Assembly: GCA_913061345.1 (NCBI GenBank)
Contig: CAJXTZ010000082.1
Coordinates: 1-7,210, forward strand
Direction of reading: 5' to 3'
DNA from: an uncultured Erythrobacter sp.
GTDB lineage: Bacteria > Pseudomonadota > Alphaproteobacteria > Sphingomonadales > Sphingomonadaceae
DNA: 7,210 nt
The notes below the pieces were generated by a model. The model saw only the letters and a program-made list of their open reading frames with translations. It was not told the DNA's origin and made no database searches. The position numbers and the translations under genes are program-made. This document shows, in pieces, positions 1 to 7,210 of this stretch. Within the stretch, counting starts at the first letter, position 1, and every line of letters starts with the position of its first letter.

Positions 1-35
1 AGTCGAAGCAGGGATAGGCTGTAGGCCTGCGTCAT
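1..35 (-). CDS. possible 5' stub of an ORF running off the left contig edge
   Basis: An ATG at 35-33 on the minus strand opens a frame (M-T-Q-A-Y-S-L-S-L-L-R) that stays open to the edge of the window. It lies 110 bp downstream of the yceI stop, behind a strong hairpin, on the same strand as the genes before it. No convincing ribosome binding site is seen; an AGG about 12 bases upstream is weak. Eleven codons are too few to assign a family. yceI genes are often found beside cytochrome b561 genes in proteobacteria, and the stub would not contradict that, but this is only a guess. It could equally be a chance open frame. Confidence 0.2.
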   Translation of the reverse strand, partial: MTQAYSLSLLR

Positions 36-90
36 GCGAACATACCTAGGGACGTTTGGTTAACAGGTCCAGACACAATTCGGTCGCAAA

Positions 91-133
91 CATTCCGGGG
101 TGCGAAGTCACGATGGCCACGCACCCCGGCATG
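91..133 (-). terminator. hairpin downstream of yceI, probable terminator
   Basis: A perfect 10-bp stem pairs CCGGGGTGCG (95-104) with CGCACCCCGG (120-129) around a 15-base loop. Three more outer pairs (91-93 with 131-133) follow one mismatch. It begins 12 bases after the yceI stop codon on the minus strand, where a terminator is expected. The tail on that strand is only TTTGCG, so it is not a textbook U-tract. It may terminate weakly or protect the mRNA 3' end. Confidence 0.5.
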
Positions 134-145
134 AGTTCAAAAAGA

Positions 146-790
146 TCAGTCCTTTTCGAAGGCGACAGTGATATCCAGTTCAACCTCGTCACCCAGGCCG
201 AATTGCGTGCCCCATCCAAGATTCCAGTTGGAACGCGTGATGGTTGTGCTGCCATGGAAGCCGATGGTTTCCTTCTGGTTCGTGCCATTGGTTCCCATGC
301 CGGAAAGTTCGGCATCTATGATCACCGGACTGATCACGCCGTTTAAGGTGAGATCGCCCGTGATGCGCGCGCTGTGATCGCCGGTCTGGTGGACGGCGGT
401 CGATACGAAACGTGCAGCTGCGGGATCGGCCCCGAAGAAATCCGGGTCCGCGCCATCTTCGCCCGCGCGCAGAAGGTGATCCTTCAGGCCTTCGCTGGCT
501 ACGGTGACTTGCGAAATCGGGATGGTGATGTCGACGGATGAACTTGAAAGATCATCGGTATCGAGTTCCAGCGTCCCCGTGATGTCGCCAAAAATGCCGA
601 AGTAGTCGTTGAAGCCCAGATGATCGAGGCTCCATACCACCAGCGTATGCGCAGGATCGGTGGAATAGGTGCCGGACGAGATGGCGCTGGTATCCATTTC
701 GCCGCCTTCGTGATTGTCGGCCTGCGCGCCGGTAATCGCAAAGCCGGAGATGGCAGCAGCGCCCGCGAGGGCCAAGATCGTCTTACGCAT
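146..790 (-). CDS. exported YceI-like domain protein
   Basis: A 214-residue protein with an N-terminal signal peptide: basic M-R-K, a hydrophobic Ala/Leu-rich core at 5-21, and a likely signal peptidase I site after A22-Q23-A24. The mature part is a single YceI domain (about 40-212). It starts with the family pattern Y-S-T-D-P-A-H (42-48) and continues with S-x-D-H-L-G-F (54-60). YceI proteins are periplasmic lipocalin-like beta-barrels; a Thermus member binds a polyprenyl chain, and the family is linked to isoprenoid/quinone binding and stress responses. The substrate here is unknown. The ATG at 790 is preferred to one at 823 because it starts directly with the signal peptide and has GGGAG 7 bases upstream. 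The gene follows ilvC by 84 bp; I see no convincing promoter in that gap, so read-through from the ilv operon is possible. Confidence 0.9.
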   Translation of the reverse strand: MRKTILALAGAAAISGFAITGAQADNHEGGEMDTSAISSGTYSTDPAHTLVVWSLDHLGFNDYFGIFGDITGTLELDTDDLSSSSVDITIPISQVTVASEGLKDHLLRAGEDGADPDFFGADPAAARFVSTAVHQTGDHSARITGDLTLNGVISPVIIDAELSGMGTNGTNQKETIGFHGSTTITRSNWNLGWGTQFGLGDEVELDITVAFEKD

Positions 791-797
791 CGGTAGT

Positions 798-802
798 CTC
801 CC
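798..802 (-). promoter_or_regulatory. ribosome binding site of yceI-like gene
   Basis: GGGAG lies 7 bases before the ATG at 790. The alternative ATG at 823 lies upstream of this site, so the site supports the shorter reading, which begins with a clean signal peptide. Confidence 0.6.
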
Positions 803-841
803 GGTGAAAAGTATGCCCGGCAACTTGGCGCGGCGTTTCCA

Positions 842-2804
<1,963 letters not shown>

Positions 2805-2818
2805 GTCGATAACAGTCC

Positions 2819-4561
2819 TTACACCAGAGCCTTGGCTTCATCGGCCATAATGCCGCTGGTCTGGTCGCCATACAGCAGCATCTCGGTATGCGCCGCTCCG
2901 CTGGGAATCATCGGGTAGCAGTTGGCATCCTTCGATACGTGGCAATCCACCATGACGGGGCCATCATGTTCCAGCATGACGCGGATACCGTCTTCCAGCT
3001 CGTCTTCGGATGTGATGCGAATGCCCTTCCACCCGTAGCTTTCGGCAAGTTTCACGAAATCGGGCAGGCTGTCCGAATAGCTGTTGGAATAGCGGCTTTC
3101 ATAAGTCAGTTCCTGCCATTGGCGCACCATGCCCATGTATTCATTGTTGAGGATGAATACCTTCACCGGCAGGCGGAACTGGCTGGCGGTGCCGAGCTCC
3201 TGGATGTTCATCTGGATGCTGGCCTCGCCCGCAATATCGATCACCAGATCATCGGGATTGCCAAGCTGCGCACCGATGGCAGCGGGCAAGCCATAGCCCA
3301 TCGTGCCAAGGCCGCCGCTCGTCAGCCACTTGTTCGGACCCATGAAGCCGAAATACTGCGCCGCCCACATCTGGTGCTGGCCCACCTCGGTGGTGATGAT
3401 GGGATCGCGATCCTTCGTCATGGCGAATAGCTTCTCCACCACCTTTTGCGGCATGAGCGAATCAGCGCAATCGGGATAGGACAGGCTGTCGCGAGCTTTC
3501 CAGCCGGTAATGCGAGCCTTCCATTCGCCGATGTCAGCCGAATTGCGCGTGCCCCAGCATTCGATCAGCTGTTCCAGCACCGTGCCGCAATCGCCCACTA
3601 TGCCGAGATCGACCGGCACGACCTTGTTGATGCTGGCGCGGTCGATATCGATGTGAATCTTCTTCGAATTGGGTGCAAAGGCATCGAGCCGACCCGTCAC
3701 CCTGTCGTCGAATCGTGCGCCGACGCACACCATCACGTCGCACTGGTTCATGGCCATGTTGGCCTCGAACGTGCCGTGCATGCCCAGCATGCCCAACCAG
3801 TCGCGATGGTCTGCCGGAAAAGCGCCAAGGCCCATCAGGGTGGAGGTAAGCGGAGCACTGGTAAGCTGCTGGAACTTGCGCAGAGCCTCGGATGCCTGCG
3901 GTCCGGAATTGATCACGCCGCCGCCAGTATAGAGGATCGGGCGTTCGGCATTGGCGATCATCTCGATCGCCTCGGCAATCTCTTCCGGCGCGGCGACGGT
4001 GCGCGGGGTGTAGCGCTTGCGCCGCTGGGCTGCGCCTTCGGGCATTTCTGCTGTGGCGATCTGCACGTTCTTGGGAATGTCGATCACCACGGGGCCGGGG
4101 CGCCCTGTGGCGGCAATTTCGAACGCTTCCTCGACTGTCGCGGCCAGCTCTGCCGGGTCTTTCACAAGATAGTTATGCTTTGAACAGTGCCGTGTCAGAC
4201 CAACGGTGTCGGCTTCCTGGAAGGCATCTGTGCCGATCAGGTTGGTGGGCACCTGGCCGGTGATTACCACCAGCGGGATGGAATCCATGAAGGCGTCGGC
4301 AATGCCGGTAATGGCATTGGTGGCACCGGGGCCGGAGGTGACGAGCACGACGCCGGGCTTGCCGGTAGAGCGGGCATAGCCTTCCGCCGCATGGGCTGCA
4401 CCGGCTTCGTGCCGCACGAGAATGTGACGCACGCGATTGTCGGAAAACAGTTCATCGTAAATGGGCAGCACGGCGCCGCCGGGATAGCCGAACACATATT
4501 CGACGCCCTGACGCACCAGGCTTTCGACCAGTATCGCAGCACCGCTGCGTTCATCCGACAC
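2819..4561 (-). CDS. ilvB: acetolactate synthase large (catalytic) subunit
   Basis: This TPP-dependent enzyme joins two pyruvates, or pyruvate and 2-oxobutyrate, to acetolactate or acetohydroxybutyrate, the committed step of branched-chain amino acid synthesis. From a GTG start the protein has 580 residues, the usual length. It has an N-terminal pyrimidine-binding domain with catalytic Glu E52 (R-H-E-A-G-A-A-H-A-A-E-G), a central FAD/TPP-M domain with G-A-R-F-D-D-R (281-287), and a C-terminal TPP domain ending in the N472-N473 motif and M-V-R-Q-W-Q. The Mg2+/TPP motif reads G445-E446-A447 where most relatives have G-D-G or G-D-A. GTG at 4561 is chosen because AAGGAGAG lies just upstream and the reading S-D-E-R-S-G-A-A-I-L matches the usual start. 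An in-frame ATG at 4621, also behind a purine-rich AGGAGAGG, would add 20 basic residues and cannot be excluded. It is followed by ilvN after 14 bp. Confidence 0.96.
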   Translation of the reverse strand: MSDERSGAAILVESLVRQGVEYVFGYPGGAVLPIYDELFSDNRVRHILVRHEAGAAHAAEGYARSTGKPGVVLVTSGPGATNAITGIADAFMDSIPLVVITGQVPTNLIGTDAFQEADTVGLTRHCSKHNYLVKDPAELAATVEEAFEIAATGRPGPVVIDIPKNVQIATAEMPEGAAQRRKRYTPRTVAAPEEIAEAIEMIANAERPILYTGGGVINSGPQASEALRKFQQLTSAPLTSTLMGLGAFPADHRDWLGMLGMHGTFEANMAMNQCDVMVCVGARFDDRVTGRLDAFAPNSKKIHIDIDRASINKVVPVDLGIVGDCGTVLEQLIECWGTRNSADIGEWKARITGWKARDSLSYPDCADSLMPQKVVEKLFAMTKDRDPIITTEVGQHQMWAAQYFGFMGPNKWLTSGGLGTMGYGLPAAIGAQLGNPDDLVIDIAGEASIQMNIQELGTASQFRLPVKVFILNNEYMGMVRQWQELTYESRYSNSYSDSLPDFVKLAESYGWKGIRITSEDELEDGIRVMLEHDGPVMVDCHVSKDANCYPMIPSGAAHTEMLLYGDQTSGIMADEAKALV

Positions 4562-4565
4562 GTTA

Positions 4566-4573
4566 CTCTCCTT
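4566..4573 (-). promoter_or_regulatory. ribosome binding site of ilvB (supports GTG start)
   Basis: AAGGAGAG on the minus strand, with the AGGAG core 6 bases before the GTG at 4561. It is the best Shine-Dalgarno match in the leader and favours GTG over the in-frame ATG at 4621. It sits directly after the palindrome at 4576-4591, so leader structure could affect its access. Confidence 0.75.
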
Positions 4574-4575
4574 GG

Positions 4576-4591
4576 GTTTCTTTAAAGAAAC
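4576..4591 (-). repeat. 16-bp perfect palindrome in the ilvB leader
   Basis: GTTTCTTTAAAGAAAC equals its own reverse complement. In RNA it could fold into a 6-bp hairpin with a TTAA loop. As DNA it could be a dimeric regulator site. It starts at the base following the 12-bp hairpin at 4592-4619 and ends two bases before the ilvB ribosome binding site. Which role it has, if any, cannot be read from the sequence. Confidence 0.5.
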
Positions 4592-4619
4592 GACCCGGCA
4601 CAATCGCTTGCGCCGGGTC
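4583..4619 (-). promoter_or_regulatory. ilvB leader hairpin with T-rich tail, candidate attenuator
   Basis: On the minus strand GACCCGGCGCAA (4619-4608) pairs with TTGTGCCGGGTC (4603-4592) through 12 bp, including one G-U pair, capped by the GNRA-type loop GCGA. A tail GTTTCTTT follows at once. It lies between the candidate promoter and ilvB, so if it terminates transcription it would do so on the operon's own transcript, as an attenuator does. It might instead be a weak miaA terminator. Structure is clear; function is inferred. Confidence 0.5.
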
Positions 4620-4643
4620 ATCCTCTCCTACTCACCGCTGGGG

Positions 4644-4672
4644 TCACTATGGGGAATAATCTGTCATGTCAA
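4644..4672 (-). promoter_or_regulatory. candidate promoter of the ilvB operon
   Basis: A perfect -35 hexamer TTGACA (4672-4667) begins five bases after the miaA stop. The -10 is poor: TAGTGA at a 17-base spacing (4649-4644), or CATAGT at 15 (4651-4646). Alphaproteobacterial promoters often keep a good -35 and a weak -10. Transcription would start near 4637, giving a leader of about 75 bases that includes the hairpin and palindrome. Confidence 0.5.
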
Positions 4673-4676
4673 CCCT

Positions 4677-5624
4677 CTAAGAAGCATATAATATTTCAAA
4701 ATCGGAGTTAAAAACGACATTATCGGACGAGAAACGCGGCCAATCTTCCGGAGGTTGATGTCGCAACCAGGTGTATTGACGCTTGGCGTAATTTCGGGTG
4801 ACCTGTTGGCCGCGGACGATTGCTTCGTCGCGCGATAGCACGCCGCGCAAGTAATCGGCGATCTGCGCCACTCCGATGGCGCGCATAACCGGCAGGTCTT
4901 CCGGCAGCCCGCGTGCGAGCAGATTTTCCACCTCCTCGACAGCGCCGTTCTCCATCATAGAGCGAAAGCGCCGGTCGCAGCGTTCGTACAGCCATTCGCG
5001 CTCCGGCAGCAGAATCAGCGGGGCAAGGGTGACGGTATCGCCGATCCCGCCGACCTTTCGGCGCTGCCATTCCCACAAGGGTCTGCCGGTAGAACGAACC
5101 ACTTCCAGCGCGCGGGCGAGGCGCTGGGTATCATTCGGGTTAAGCATCCCCGCAGCGTGCGGGTCTTCCTGCTGAACGGCGGAGAAAAGGTCTTCCCTAC
5201 CGAGGGCGCGGACCTGCGTCCGGACAATGTCGTCAATCGCGGGTATCGGGGCAATCCCGTCCAGCAGGGTGCGAATATAAAGGCCTGTGCCGCCCACCAG
5301 GATCGGCACGGCGCCTGCCAGCTGCGCGTTCTCGATCTCTCGCTTGGCGGCATCGGCCCAGTCGGCGGCGGAGCAGGCGTTCGCGCCGTCCCAGGCGCCG
5401 AACAGCCGATGCGGTACGCCGCGCATCTCACTCTTGGTAGGACGTGCGCTAAGGATGTGCAGATCGTCATAGACCTGCGCACTGTCTGAATTGATGATGA
5501 CGGCGGGCTTTCCGGTCTTTTCCAGCGACAATGCCAGCTCTACCGCCAGATCGCTCTTGCCGCTGGCGGTCGGCCCTGCGATGAGCGCGACCTGTTTGGA
5601 AACTGGAGATGCAAACTTGCTCAT
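4677..5624 (-). CDS. miaA: tRNA dimethylallyltransferase (isopentenyl-tRNA transferase)
   Basis: MiaA transfers a dimethylallyl group to N6 of A37 in tRNAs that read codons starting with U, the first step towards ms2i6A; it is cytoplasmic. The 315-residue protein has the P-loop G-P-T-A-S-G-K-S (17-24), N-S-D47-S-A-Q-V-Y (45-52) with the catalytic Asp, G-G-T-G-L-Y (111-116), and N-D-T-Q-R-L-A-R-A-L-E-V (164-175). The C-terminal family signature T-R-N-Y-A-K-R-Q-Y-T-W-L-R is also present. All are intact. ATG at 5624 is chosen because it gives a normal-length N-terminus; a GTG at 5651 would add nine residues. Neither has a good ribosome binding site. Its start overlaps the serB start on the opposite strand by 8 bp, so its promoter must lie inside serB. 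The ilvB promoter begins five bases after its stop. Confidence 0.96.
   Translation of the reverse strand: MSKFASPVSKQVALIAGPTASGKSDLAVELALSLEKTGKPAVIINSDSAQVYDDLHILSARPTKSEMRGVPHRLFGAWDGANACSAADWADAAKREIENAQLAGAVPILVGGTGLYIRTLLDGIAPIPAIDDIVRTQVRALGREDLFSAVQQEDPHAAGMLNPNDTQRLARALEVVRSTGRPLWEWQRRKVGGIGDTVTLAPLILLPEREWLYERCDRRFRSMMENGAVEEVENLLARGLPEDLPVMRAIGVAQIADYLRGVLSRDEAIVRGQQVTRNYAKRQYTWLRHQPPEDWPRFSSDNVVFNSDFEILYAS
5604..5609 (+). promoter_or_regulatory. ribosome binding site deciding the serB TTG start
   Basis: TGGAGA, with its GGAG core (5605-5608) 8 bases before the TTG at 5617, lies within the antisense of the miaA N-terminal codons. It supports TTG as the start of serB, since the next in-frame ATG, at 5674, would remove 19 residues. 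An ATG at 5609 is out of frame and stops after five codons. Confidence 0.6.
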
Positions 5625-6507
5625 AGCCCGGCTGATAGCAGACCCCGTCACACTGGAAAGACAGCTGGACGCAATGACCGCTGCGCTGAAGGAAACCTCG
5701 GTACCGGTCGCTCACGCGGCCATGCTCGATTTCTGCGGCGAGGTGCTGCAACTGGAAACTCCCGGGGACGATCTGGATGCGCTGCGCAGCGCCATCGATA
5801 CGCATTTCGGGATATGCGACGCGATCATCGCGCGCGACGAGTTTTGCGTGCCTCATCTTTTCGTGTCCGATATGGATTCCACCATGATCGGTCAGGAATG
5901 TATCGATGAACTCGCCGATTTCGCCGACCTGAAGGACAAGGTGGCCCAAATAACCGAACGCGCCATGCAGGGCGAACTGGATTTCGAATCCGCTTTGAGA
6001 GAGCGTGTGGCACTGCTGGAAGGGCTGGACGAGAGCGCGATCACCCGCTGCCTGGACGAGCGTATTCGTCCCAACGACGGCGCGCGGGTGCTGGTCGAAA
6101 CGTTAAAGTCGAAAGGCTGCCGCACTGTCCTCGTAACCGGCGGCTTCCATCATTTTGCTGACAGTGTTGCCGAACAGATCGGGTTCGAGCGTGTCGTGGG
6201 CAATCGGCTGGAAGTGTCGGACGGGAAGCTGACCGGCGGGCTGGTTGGCGGGATAACGGACAGCTCCACCAAAAAAGCGGTGCTGGATGAAGAGCTTGAG
6301 AAGATGGGCGAGGGCGCGGTTTCCATGGCAGCAGGCGACGGAGCCAACGATATCCCGATGATAGAGGCTGCCACCTACGGCATCGCATATCGCGCCAAGC
6401 CGAAAGCGCGTGCAGCCGCCAACGGGTGGGTGGATCACGGCAATCTTAACGCATTGCTCAAGCTACTGGAAGTTCACGAGGAAGAATGGGTGGCAGGCCA
6501 AGCGTGA
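5617..6507 (+). CDS. serB: phosphoserine phosphatase
   Basis: SerB hydrolyses O-phospho-L-serine to serine, the last step of serine synthesis, in the cytoplasm. From the TTG start it has 296 residues. A short N-terminal region (1-78) is followed by the HAD phosphatase domain (about 79-285). HAD motif I is D85-M-D87-S-T with nucleophile D85 and acid/base D87, and E94 lies in the serine-recognition segment G-Q-E-C-I-D-E. Motif II is T174 in V-T-G-G-F, motif III K219/K220, and motif IV G240-D241-G-A-N-D245. TTG at 5617 is preferred because it yields M-L-I-A-R-L-I-A-D-P, which I recognise as the common start of sphingomonad SerB, and it has a ribosome binding site. The open frame extends back to 5491, but that part is antisense to miaA. 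The gene is divergent from miaA and convergent with the flavoprotein gene (42-bp gap). Confidence 0.95.
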   Translation: MLIARLIADPVTLERQLDAMTAALKETSVPVAHAAMLDFCGEVLQLETPGDDLDALRSAIDTHFGICDAIIARDEFCVPHLFVSDMDSTMIGQECIDELADFADLKDKVAQITERAMQGELDFESALRERVALLEGLDESAITRCLDERIRPNDGARVLVETLKSKGCRTVLVTGGFHHFADSVAEQIGFERVVGNRLEVSDGKLTGGLVGGITDSSTKKAVLDEELEKMGEGAVSMAAGDGANDIPMIEAATYGIAYRAKPKARAAANGWVDHGNLNALLKLLEVHEEEWVAGQA

Positions 6508-6549
6508 TACGCTCTGCGTTTCACAGACGGTTACAGCGAAATTGCCCCA

Positions 6550-7160
6550 TCAGAGCCAGCTGGATATCTGTTCCAGCGGTTTTTTGTTCAGCGCATGGTT
6601 CGGCAAGGTGGCACCGTGTGCCGGATGGCCGACCACCACGATCATCAGGGGCTTTTCGCTTTTTGGCCGTCCACAAAGGTCGCGCAGGAAACCCATGGGC
6701 GAAGGCGTGTGTGTCAGCGTGGCGAGGCCAGCCTCGTGCAAGGTCGCGATCAGCATGCCGCAAGCGATACCTACGCTTTCGGTAACGTAATAATTCTGCG
6801 TTTCGCCATCTTCCAAGAGCCCACCCGTTCGCTGGGCGAAGCAGGCAATCAGCCACGGCGCGGTTTCCAGAAAAGGTTTGCTCGCATCGGTGCCGATGGG
6901 GGCCAGGGCATCCAGCCATTCCTCGCTCGCCTTGGGCCGGTCGCCTTCTTCGCCGTAAAACCGGCGCTCCTCCGCTTCCGCCGCTTCCCGCACAGCGCGT
7001 TTCTTGTCTGCTGAGCCGATGACAGCGAAATGCCACGGCTGGTGATTTGCGCCGTTGGGTGCGGTGCCGGCGGCGCGAATGGCATATTCCACCACCTCGC
7101 GCGGAACGGGCGTATCCAGAAATGCGCGGCAAGAATGACGGGTTCTCAAACGTTCGAATG
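6550..7160 (-). CDS. nitroreductase-fold flavoprotein resembling iodotyrosine deiodinase, 5' end missing
   Basis: About 200 codons of an FMN-dependent nitroreductase-superfamily protein. Numbering from the TTG codon at 7149, FMN-binding R-x-R-H-S-C-R is at 2-8, [13 protein letters not shown] at 27-39, T-x-T-P at 146-149, and G-R-P-K-S-E-K followed by V-G-H-P near the end. The pattern follows human iodotyrosine deiodinase throughout. The three residues that hold the halotyrosine zwitterion there (E157, Y161, K182) align with E61, Y65 and K91. A dehalogenase or related phenol reductase is therefore likely; a general nitroreductase is the alternative. The frame continues upstream of TTG as F-E-R, then runs into adapter sequence at 7161, so the true start is lost, probably by only a few codons. 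It converges with serB. Confidence 0.88.
6559..6585 (+). terminator. intrinsic terminator for serB inside the flavoprotein 3' end
   Basis: On the plus strand GCTGGA (6559-6564) and TCCAGC (6572-6577) form a 6-bp stem with a 7-base loop. GG and six T (6580-6585) follow. It lies 52 bases after the serB stop, within the last codons of the convergent gene, where the Lys-Lys codons supply the T-run on this strand. The stem is short, so strength is uncertain. Confidence 0.55.
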
Positions 7161-7210
7161 CTGTCTCTTATACACATCTCCGAGCCCACGAGACTAGGCA
7201 TGATCTCGTA
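7161..7210. other. Illumina Nextera adapter read-through (not genomic)
   Basis: Positions 7161-7179 read CTGTCTCTTATACACATCT, the Tn5 mosaic end used in Nextera libraries. Positions 7180-7194 read CCGAGCCCACGAGAC, the rest of the read-2 adapter. TAGGCATG (7195-7202) matches an i7 index, N706 as I recall it. ATCTCGTA (7203-7210) begins the P7 flow-cell sequence. The order matches adapter read-through exactly, so genomic sequence ends at or near 7160. Confidence 0.98.

Noticed and set aside
3446..4183. 245-residue plus-strand ORF
   Set aside because: Antisense to ilvB, no recognisable family, and no convincing ribosome binding site.
4647..4667. Six-codon ORF (M-T-D-Y-S-P) upstream of ilvB as a leader peptide
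   Set aside because: It overlaps the -35 and spacer of the candidate promoter, so it would not be transcribed from it, and it has no Val, Leu or Ile codons.
5491..5616. N-terminal extension of serB back to ATG 5491
   Set aside because: This stretch is antisense to the P-loop region of miaA and does not resemble SerB; TTG 5617 with TGGAGA fits the family start.
5467..5949. 160-residue minus-strand ORF over the miaA-serB junction
   Set aside because: It is out of frame with miaA and antisense to serB, both of which have full catalytic motifs.
6521..7201. 226-residue minus-strand ORF beginning [14 protein letters not shown]
   Set aside because: Its N-terminus is translated Nextera adapter, a known database artefact, and the rest is an out-of-frame reading of the flavoprotein gene.

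Overview
The window looks like the end of a draft-assembly contig from an alphaproteobacterium, most likely Sphingomonadales of the Erythrobacter/Altererythrobacter type. I judge this from protein sequence character (IlvB, SerB and MiaA wording), moderately high GC and gene order. No rRNA or other taxonomic marker is present, so the placement is inference.

Layout, left to right. Positions 1-145 hold no firm gene: a possible 5' stub of a minus-strand ORF at the left edge and a strong hairpin behind yceI. Then six minus-strand genes follow: an exported YceI-like protein (146-790), ilvC (875-1894), a small four-helix membrane protein of unknown function (1906-2289), ilvN (2289-2804), ilvB (2819-4561) and miaA (4677-5624). 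serB (5617-6507) is on the plus strand, head to head with miaA, and the two coding regions overlap by 8 bp. A minus-strand nitroreductase-fold gene resembling iodotyrosine deiodinase (6550-7160) converges on serB and is cut by the right contig end. The last 50 bases (7161-7210) are Illumina Nextera adapter with an i7 index, not genome.

Function. ilvB, ilvN and ilvC encode the two subunits of acetohydroxyacid synthase and the ketol-acid reductoisomerase, the first two steps of valine/isoleucine (and hence leucine) synthesis. They are tightly packed (14 bp, 1 bp overlap, 11 bp), so a single transcript is likely, and the unknown membrane protein lies inside it. A TTGACA-type promoter sits directly behind miaA. 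The ilvB leader then carries a 12-bp GNRA-capped hairpin with a T-rich tail and a 16-bp palindrome, a plausible attenuator or translational control element. serB makes serine, miaA modifies tRNA, YceI is a periplasmic lipocalin-like protein, and the flavoprotein may act on halogenated tyrosines or related phenols.

Most of the window is ordinary core metabolism. The points that deserve a second look are the adapter tail, the membrane protein embedded in the ilv operon, the conserved E-Y-K triad in the flavoprotein, the ilvB leader structure, and the overlapping divergent starts of miaA and serB.
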